The notes below the pieces were generated by a model. The model was not told the DNA's origin. It worked only from the letters and a program-made list of their open reading frames with translations, and made no database searches. From assembly GCA_003024985.2 (NCBI GenBank), contig PXIH01S0029786.1: a stretch of DNA of 13,814 nucleotides; one strand, given 5' to 3'. Of this stretch, positions 7,037 to 13,814 are shown piece after piece (within the stretch, counting starts at the first letter, position 1; each line of letters begins with the position of its first letter). The translations under genes and the position numbers were made by a program. Origin of the DNA: Euperipatoides rowelli. Lineage: Eukaryota > Onychophora > Udeonychophora > Euonychophora > Peripatopsidae.

Positions 7037-10000
7037 TTAAATATGGTCACAATTAAGGATACAATGTCTATGGATATAATTACGAGTACAATCTGAACAG
7101 AATCCTTTGCAACGATGTCCACAATTCAATACAACAAGACAAGGATGTAGACATATTATTTTATCAGGTTCAACTGAACAAGAAATAACAACTATATGAC
7201 CACAGTTTAATTGTTTTTCTACTATTACTGAACATTTTAAACTGTCCCACGTTACGGAGCTATGTGGAGATGTCATTAAGTAATGTCCACACTTAAGAAA
7301 AGTTTTAACTAGCATACTATTAGAATTAATAGGAAAATTTGTTCCGTTTACATACTGGCACAGATAGCAAAAGACATTCTTCTCATGGCATGGTACAAAC
7401 AGTAAGTGTCCACAAGGAGCTAATTTTTCAACCATAACTTGGCAATTTGGACATTTTATAAAACATGGATATTTGCAGCGATGACCCATATCACATCTTT
7501 TAAAACAAGACTTTTCACATTTATATTCTATGTGTTGGAAATCATAGAAATGGCAATAGTATTTGCAAATATGACCACATTTAAGCTTAAAATTACAAAG
7601 TTTAGTACAGCCACCATCAGGAACATTAATTTTAAAATCATTTTCTGATGACACAGAAGTAATATGACGATGATTGCAACAGGATAAAAGTAACTGCTGT
7701 CCAAAAGACTGGGACATTTTTAAATTGTTGACAATATTTGCCCATAACTCAGATGTTTCTGCAAACATTTCAAAATTTCCAATGCAATAAATCCCTTTCT
7801 TTGCTCTAGATAATGCAACACAAACACGATTTGGAATACTAAGGAAACCAAGTTTTTTAGCCTTATTACTTCTAACTAAGGATAATAGAACTATGTCACT
7901 TTCTTCTCCTTGAAAATTATCAACTGTACAGATCCTTATGCCGTCAAAAGTGTGCTTAGGTAGCAGGTTTTGAAACAATGACAATTGAGCAGAATAGGGT
8001 GTAAGAATAGTTATCTGATTTGCAGAGTAATTTTGCAATAATAAGTAATAACACAAGGCTTTTATAAATAGTGCCTCGTGTAAATTTGAATAGCTTTCAA
8101 ATTGTCTATCACGTTTTTCTAAATGGTTGTGTTGAATAAAGAAAATATTACTTTGTACCCCATTAATTTTTTCAAAGTGAAGAACACTCTCATGATTTTT
8201 TAAATCCTTATAAAAATGTGTCATAAGTGAAGCAATTTCTGGTCTCATTCGGTACTGAACTGTTAACATTTCACGTGGCATGCCATTTATTATCATGCGT
8301 TCAAAGAGAGAGACACCCAAATTAAATTTATTGGCCAATTCAAATGTATTTGGGTTAGGCTTCAATTGCTGATGGTCACCAATAAGAATTAAATGTTGGC
8401 AAGCGGATGTTAAAGATGTAATTATATGAGATTCTAAAACTTCAGCTGCTTCTTCAACTATGACAATTTTAGGTTCAATTAGTTTTAAAAGATCACGATT
8501 TTTTGCTGCTCCTGTTGTAGTCATGCCAATAATATTAGCTTTTCTTAAAATCTCATAATTTTGGTAATTTCGGAGTTCTGATCGTAGTTTAACATTTGCA
8601 TTATACTTATTTTCAAGCATTGTGATATTATCCTTCAGTAAAGAGTAGTATTTACCAACCCAAAACAAATACAACTGTTTTCGTATATTTAAAGGCAAGC
8701 TCCATAAATCTTTGGATTTAATAATGTCAGCCTTTTTTTCACTTAATGGCTTAAAACCATCTAATTCCGTTATGACTTTTTGTTCATTTTTGTAAGAGTT
8801 GAATTTTAATGTCCATTGATTATTGAATGTTAGATTTTTATCATCATTATTGTCTTTTTCACAGACAAATTCTACCTCATTTGATTTAGGAACATTTATT
8901 TTGATATCATCCCTACATTTCGTAAAATCATATAAATTAGAGATTTTTGCAAAATCATTAATTGACAATCTTTCTGGTTCTTCATAATCCTCAGTACCAT
9001 CTATCAATCTAGAAGATTCTTCAAAATAACGTCTTGCTTCAACATGTATTAATTTATCAAAGACCTGAGGAACATCTGGATATTTTAAAGAAAGAGAATT
9101 ACCAAATTTTACTGTGTGTGCATGTATCATATTAATTCCATTTAGATTCATTTGAAGAATTTGGTTTTCAATAATTGTTAAATTGTGCGCGGTTTCATGA
9201 TTCTTTAAAGAATAGGCTTCAATATTTGTTAATTGTTTTAAAGAATTGTCATCTGCATTTGTGAACTGAATACCCATTTGCATTATATCAGGACTATTTG
9301 GAGCTTTTTGTAATACATCTGTGTTGTGAAAATCAACAAACTCTATGGAAAGCCAGATTAATATTCCATTGGCCTGAGAAATGTTCACCTTTTTGAACTC
9401 GTTAAATTGATCAAAATTCAAAATTTTCATACGATAGAGTATATCTTCACTAACTATTTTTCTGTTGAATGATTTTCCGTATTCAATCAATGCTTTTATA
9501 GCATTATTATATTTAGCAAAATCTTTTCTTATACACTGACTTATATTCGCCATTTCTAATTTCAACTCAGGTTTAAACTTGTACGACTTTCTCACCTGTG
9601 TTAAGTTATAATTTGCAAGTTTGGAACTTACACTTCTTCCACCAACTCTAACAATCTTGTTGGCATGAAATTTCAAAATACCTTCTAGGAATTGATCTAA
9701 AGCATGGTTTGTATAACAAACAATTAAGATTGGCCCATTATGGCTATGAACGTTCAAAAGTGCCTGAACTATTCTTAATCCAATAAATGTCTTACCACAT
9801 CCTGGAGGTCCCTGAATTAAAGCAAACTTTTTTGTTAATGCCCATCTAAAGGCATTTAATTGTGATTCATTTAAACCTAATTTCTCACATGATGGCCACC
9901 GATTGTTTTGCAATATTGGTATGGAATAATTTTTGACATTGTAACAAGTTTCATTCGTCAGATAGTCTGGTGGCATTATATCATGATTCTTATCACATTT

Positions 10001-11219
10001 TATAATATAATTTTCAAAAGGTAAAGACAAGCTATTGAATTCTTTAAGACCTTCCAAAATGTGGCGATAAGCTTCAAAATAGGCAGTCGACTCAACTGCA
10101 GTAAATGTATGTTTAAAAATATCTGGAATATTTGGGTTAATCAAATGTACATATAAAATACCACTCTTAAGAAACTTTAAATCATGGTCTTCAACTGTAG
10201 CAAATAGCAATGTTTTGAAGTTATCATGAGACAAGCACAACAAAGAACCATAAATTAGGAATTTGCTGGCTTGCAATTGCACATCTTTAAATGTGCCCAG
10301 ATCAAATCTGAGGGCAAAGATAATTTTATCATAATTATGCTTGCACTTAGTTAATATTTTAACTCCCTTATAAATTCTTATTTCCAAAATGTTTCTTGAT
10401 TGTACTTTCTCTAAAAACTGACTAATGCCAGTTCTAAGAGGTGACACAAAGTCTTCTCTTAATAGTCGAAATTGTGTGTCCAAATAGTCTGTGTTGCTAG
10501 AATAAGAACCATTAATCATATTTGGTCTAAGAAACCTTTTTTCAGATGATAATAACTCATTCGCTGTAGGAATTGTAGAAATTGTTCTATAATCATCAGG
10601 TGGCTCACCCAGAACAATGTAAATTGAATTAGAATTGTCGTCTTCAACTGTAGTTTGGGATTGTAATTCCTTTTCTGACTCAGCATTTTTAGTTTGAACA
10701 GATCGGGTCAGCATTAATTGGAGTTCATTAAATTTTTCCTCAACTAAGTCAAGATTGGTTTCACCACTACTTGAATTCTTAATTATTTGTTCAATATTTG
10801 AGGCTATTGAGAACATTTCCTCTGCATGTTGGGGTAATATTGTAAATACCATCCTGGTAATCTGTATTATATTCAGAAGATCAAAATTATGTTTGCATCG
10901 TTTATCTTTCTCCATAATCTGCAAGGAATGGAGGAATTTAGGAATATTATGAACAAAGGTGGACTGAGCTAGATGTTTCATAAATTGTAATGCATTTGGG
11001 ACATATTGGCGATGAAACAGACTGCCAACTACTTCTAAAACTGAGGAATACAAATTCATATTTAAGTCCTGAGCTTCCAATAATTTATTGAATTGATTAT
11101 TCTGGTATAATGTAGTGAATAAAACTTCATCATCTGTGTTTTCTAGCAACTCCTGAAGACACTCCATTATTAACAAATTTTCCCTTTTAATTCTTTTCTT
11201 TCTTTCTCTTTTCTTTGAT
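7037..11219 (-). CDS. ZNFX1-like: ZNFX1-like SF1 RNA helicase with NFX1-type zinc fingers, 3' large exon
   Basis: This is a single uninterrupted exon. Residue 1 here is counted from the TTG codon at 11176; the first in-frame ATG is residue 4, but the exon really begins at a splice acceptor and earlier residues are encoded elsewhere. Residues about 1-110 are a helical region and about 196-255 are the ZNFX1-type segment (TNTDYLDTQFRLLREDF-like). The UPF1-type helicase core follows: Walker A GPPGCGKT 456-463, motif II VEEAAE 907-912, motif III GDHQQL 933-938, QYRMRPEI 974-981, VDNFQGEE 1085-1092 and VALSRAK 1120-1126. NFX1-type CGH-rich zinc motifs run from C1200 to the end. The family acts as antiviral dsRNA sensor in mammals and in small-RNA inheritance in nematodes. 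Human ZNFX1 is about 1,900 residues; here a TAA at 7039-7037 cuts the zinc array, with no clear splice donor before it. All helicase motifs are intact, so the gene may be active. A recent paralogue or pseudogene in early decay is the alternative. Confidence 0.93.
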
Positions 11220-11240
11220 CTGCAAAATAAATTGAAAATT
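11220..11240 (-). other. Splice acceptor (3' splice site) of the ZNFX1-like exon
   Basis: On the minus strand, TTCAATTTATTTTGCAG ends at 11220, a T-rich tract plus CAG. The exon then reads, in frame with the helicase, S-K-K-R-E-R-K-K-R-I-K-R-E-N, a strongly basic stretch with nuclear-signal or RNA-contact character, before the first in-frame ATG. The intron would be phase 2. The frame upstream of the acceptor meets a stop at 11254-11252 without an ATG, which supports splicing. Confidence 0.7.
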
Positions 11241-11254
11241 TGAAATACAGTTTA

Positions 11255-11690
11255 TAAACTAAAATTATATACAAGTAATTGTAAATTGTTATACACACTA
11301 TTATAATTACTAGAAATCGACTGCTGACTAATCCTAATCAGCAGCTATTTGCCTATTGCAGATAGGATTGTGATAGACTTGCCAGTTAAAGACTGGGTCA
11401 TATGATTAATTATACAAGTTTAAAAATAGATGTTAAACTACCTTAATAGCTACCGTAAAGTGTTTTAAGGGTTTCTAATACACTGCATACAAGATTCTCT
11501 AAACTCATTATAGATAACGTGATATACTAAATCAGTTAAAAATTAACGTCTCTAGTGAGAATATTATAAATATTGTAGTGGTAGAAACTGTCAGATCAAA
11601 TAGAAGTCATAAAAGATAGAAGTTATAAAAGGGAAGGTGGACTCAAATCGATATTAAAAACAATTACAAACAGTTGATATTAAATAAAAT
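11255..11690. other. Probable intron sequence; no gene seen
   Basis: AT-rich DNA. It has nested short inverted repeats around 11319-11370 (CTGCTGA/TCAGCAG and AATCCTA/TAGGATT) and a 16-base imperfect tandem repeat (AGAAGTCATAAAAG / AGAAGTTATAAAAG) near 11601-11630. A 21-codon minus-strand frame starting MSLENLVCSV near 11510 does not offer a donor in the needed phase. Confidence 0.5.
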
Positions 11691-11701
11691 AAAGTTATTG
11701 A

Positions 11702-12112
11702 AGTTATACACTTTTTATTGATAATGAGAATAGAAAGAATATTTATCATAGTTATTATAGAGCCCTCAATATTTTTAAAGACAGAGATAAAATATTGTTA
11801 GATCATATAGAAGAAATTATGCTTAAATCAAAAAGTGAAAATTATACTCGGGTCACAGTGATAGGTCTAAATTTACCACTCATCAATTGGATTTCTAATT
11901 CTTGTGATTCTTTTGGTGCTGGCTTCCTAGAATTTTATATTTAAAATGTTTTGATACAAATTTGGAAAAATCACAATAGATTTAGAGGCGGTAGTAATGG
12001 CCTTGTGTCTAATGCTGATATAGTTGTGGTTTATTACAGCCCTTTGGGCAAAAGCAATCACCTGATGAATTTTTAAATAATCTGACTTTGGATGAGATAT
12101 GAGATAGTAATT
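11702..12112 (+). pseudogene. APE-type endonuclease remnant of the non-LTR element
   Basis: One frame stays open from 11702 to 12076 apart from a single TAA at 11942-11944. In order it reads SYYRALNIFKDRDKILLDH (position of the YRPP region), VTVIGLNLPLINW (position of the GDFN-LP..W motif, with the Asp-Phe lost), FLEF, then SNADIVVVYYSPLGKSNH (position of the LDL...PLG-SDH motif, where the catalytic Asp of SDH is Asn). After 12061 a frameshift gives PDEFLNNLTLDE. The changes at catalytic positions mean the nuclease is dead. Confidence 0.8.
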
Positions 12113-12133
12113 GTTTTGAAACTGATTTGCTTA

Positions 12134-12528
12134 TCCTATATATACTAATTGGAATAGTTCCGAAGCCAAGTAACTTTCCGAAGCTAGTAACAGCGCCATC
12201 TAGGAACTGTGATAAAAAAAAACACTTAACTAAATGTATAAGTAGCTACGTAGTAATGACATATAAAAAATGTTTGATGCCCGTGTAACGGGCTTATAAA
12301 TGTTTGATGCCCATGTAACGGGTGTTCAGAAACCGTGTTCTGAAGCCAGTAACAGCGCCATCTAGGAACTATTTTTAGAAAATTTATAAGTGGTATTTTC
12401 TCTTAGATCACTGTGATAAAAACCAAATGACTAATAAATAGCTACATAGTAGTGACAAATAAAAAAATTTGATGCCCGTGTAAGGGCTTAAAAATGGTTG
12501 ATACCCGTGTAACGAGCTTATTTGCTAG
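12134..12528 (+). mobile_element. Non-autonomous Helitron, copy 2, with duplicated interior and hairpins
   Basis: A|TCCTATATATACTA at 12134 is a typical Helitron 5' end. The 3' end is ACCCGTGTAACGAGC, seven bases, then CTAG (12525-12528) followed by T. Insertion is between A and T with no target duplication. The interior is a doubled module: AGTAACAGCGCCATCTAGGAACT occurs near 12187 and 12349, and each module ends in two copies of a GCCCGTGTAACGGGC-type palindrome (12279, 12309, 12474, 12503). The copy at 12279-12293 is perfect. No protein is encoded. It sits inside the non-LTR element and is therefore younger than it. The related copy at 5495-5712 is inverted. Confidence 0.6.
12279..12323. 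repeat. Paired Helitron-type hairpins
   Basis: GCCCGT-GTA-ACGGGC (12279-12293) is a perfect 6-bp stem. Thirty bases on, GCCCATGTAACGGGT (12309-12323) is a two-mismatch copy. Both are preceded by TGTTTGAT. The same pair recurs, more decayed, at 12474-12487 and 12503-12517. Confidence 0.75.
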
Positions 12529-12759
12529 TAATATTGAAACAGATATTTAGTACCGTATTATTGATAGTAATATACCGAAAATAAACAGAAATTTTAAATA
12601 TAAGCAATGGATTAGGCTAATGAAAATATTAACACACGTGTAGAACTAAAAATAAATTGTCCAGGATATACTGTAAAGAAAAAAATTCAGACAATTATCA
12701 AAAACATAAAAAAAGTAAGAATTAATTGAAGTAGGCCTACAGTAGTTATAAAAATAGTA

Positions 12760-13734
12760 AAAAATATGAATTAGAAATTATCAATATTGGTTATAGAAAT
12801 AGCCTTTACAAAATTATCAAAGGAAATAACTGAATTAATGTAATAAAAGAAATTAAAATTATGAATGAAATATATTCAGATGACAAAATAGGTCAATTAT
12901 GTTTAGAACATTATACTTGATTTACGTTAATATATTCCGGTACAGTAAATACAGCTAATATAAAATGGATTTGTACCCCAACTTAGAATCAGTTCGGTTT
13001 ACTAATAATCATGAGGTTCTAAACATTGTAAAACAGTACAAAAATACTTTTACTGCAAAACTAGACAATCATAGTACTATTTTATTAAATCATGCCCTAA
13101 TTTTTTTTGCGAAGCTGATAGTTAAAAAAATCACTAATTTTGCATTATCAGGAAACTTTCCCTTGTGTTGGACAATAGGTCTTATAATTCCAACATTAAA
13201 AAAAAAAGAGCAAGAATAACCTAATTAGGCCTAATTATAGACCAATTCACTATGCTTTCTAATTGGTCTAAAATTATAGAAAGAATTATATTGAATAGAC
13301 TACGACTTCATAATCTGAAATAATTTTTTTCCCTAAAAACATCCATGGATTTTTCAAACCTGAATCTACAATAACAAATTTAAATAATATTAATTTTGAA
13401 ATATTACAATGTTTAGTAAACAATATTCCTGTAGACATTATACAGTACATAGACGGTCGGCTTATGATACTATTAAATAGGACTAATATATGACTGTTTA
13501 AATATAGAAAGGAAATTTTCCTAATTATTTTCATACTAGCCTATTTATGGATTACTTAAAAGGACCCTAGAAACTAATGGGAAAAAATTCAAATATATGC
13601 CAATTAATATGGGTATACCACAAGGTGGAGTCCCTTTAGTCATTATGTTAAAGATAGCATATAAACCATAATAAGCATCTTATATAAAGCATGCAGACAT
13701 AAAAATTTACTGTAGAGTACAAGTAGATAATAAA
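12760..13734 (+). pseudogene. Linker and reverse transcriptase remnant of the non-LTR element
   Basis: From about 12765, YELEIINIGYRNSLYKIIKG and later YSDDKIGQLCLEHYT match the linker between endonuclease and RT. The longest open piece (12965-13219, 84 residues) ends in NFALSGNFPLCWTIGLIIP followed by a lysine run, the entry into RT motif 1. NYRPI (13233-13247), a frame-shifted GLKIIERIILNRL (about 13264-13302), HGFFKPESTITNL (about 13340-13382), GIPQGGV (13612-13632) and HADIKIY (13690-13710) follow in the expected RT order. HADIKIY occupies the position of the catalytic Y/F-A-D-D motif but has only one Asp. At least three frame changes make it inactive. Confidence 0.85.
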
Positions 13735-13814
13735 CAGGGTTTCGAACACCATCCGGGTCTTTTCAAGATGGCGGCCGAATTTTCGAAGTCGAAAATCCAA
13801 GATGGCTGCCTTGG
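13735..13814. mobile_element. Start of an unidentified repeat running off the window
   Basis: The RT frame stops resembling RT at CAGGGTTTCGAACACC (13735). The sequence becomes much more GC-rich, with CAAGATGGCGGCC (13764-13776) repeated as CAAGATGGCTGCC 34 bases later (13798-13810) and an 8-bp-arm palindrome ATTTTCGA-AG-TCGAAAAT (13779-13796) between them. A CAG-starting edge suggests a DNA transposon terminus, but the other end is outside the window, so the class is open. Confidence 0.5.

Larger units (their letters stand above)
11702..13734 (+). mobile_element. Decayed non-LTR retrotransposon (endonuclease + reverse transcriptase)
   Basis: Two blocks in the same orientation carry, in the right order, APE-type endonuclease, linker and reverse transcriptase motifs of a LINE-like element. 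A Helitron (12134-12528) is inserted between the endonuclease and the linker. Frameshifts and stops are scattered throughout. The clade (CR1, L2, Jockey or similar) cannot be decided by eye. The 5' end is uncertain, and the 3' part is cut off at 13735 by another repeat. It lies antisense to the ZNFX1-like gene, probably within its intron. Confidence 0.85.

Noticed and set aside
7439-7648. Plus-strand frames inside the helicase gene (also 10755-10952)
   Set aside because: They are shadows of the strongly supported minus-strand coding exon.
11440-11515. Minus-strand MSLENLVCSV frame as first exon of the ZNFX1-like gene
   Set aside because: No donor in phase 2 was found before its stop, and the sequence does not resemble the N-terminus of the family.
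12279-12517. Regular short palindromes as a CRISPR array
   Set aside because: There are only four copies with uneven spacing, in an animal-like genome; Helitron-type terminal hairpins explain them better.
1-13814. tRNA or rRNA genes
   Set aside because: No GGTTCGAATCC-like T-arm paired with an acceptor stem, and no conserved rRNA block, was seen on either strand by eye. A covariance-model scan would settle it.

Overview
The window looks like animal, probably invertebrate, nuclear DNA. It is strongly AT-rich, has long A/T homopolymers and GT-AG type splice signals, shows no bacterial gene organisation, and is full of decayed transposable elements typical of metazoans (hAT, Helitron, Penelope-like, non-LTR). 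I cannot name the species. The only long intact coding region is a single large minus-strand exon (7037-11219) of a ZNFX1-like gene: a UPF1-type superfamily 1 RNA helicase followed by NFX1-type zinc fingers.

Layout, left to right. 1-410: AT microsatellite, then a complete 185-bp hAT-type MITE with a perfect 8-bp target duplication. 411-1500: no gene seen. 1507-1576: right end of a different hAT-like element. 1934-2409: a weak candidate for a tiny two-exon gene. 3036-3941: a fold-back hairpin and a ~370-bp tandem duplication that contains two copies of an internally deleted hAT element still encoding the transposase dimerisation tail. 3955-4200: remnant of a Penelope-like GIY-YIG endonuclease, the sequence into which the hAT element inserted. 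5131-5405: degenerate tandem repeat. 5495-5712: a short non-autonomous Helitron on the minus strand. 5713-6700: no gene seen.

7037-11219 is the ZNFX1-like exon, with a clear splice acceptor at its upstream edge and a stop codon in the middle of the zinc-finger array. The N-terminal exon(s) are not recognisable in the window. The DNA upstream of the exon (11220-13814) is therefore probably intron, although it could be intergenic. It holds a decayed non-LTR retrotransposon on the opposite strand (endonuclease remnant 11702-12110, linker and reverse transcriptase remnant about 12760-13734). This is split by a second Helitron (12134-12528) of the same family as the one at 5495-5712, and is cut off at 13735 by another repeat that runs off the window.

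Functionally there is one host gene, of a family tied to antiviral RNA sensing in vertebrates and small-RNA inheritance in nematodes, lying in a graveyard of nested transposons. I see no operon-like or multi-gene system. The best targets for follow-up are the shortened C-terminus of the ZNFX1-like protein, the nesting order of the elements, and the Helitron family with multiplied terminal hairpins.
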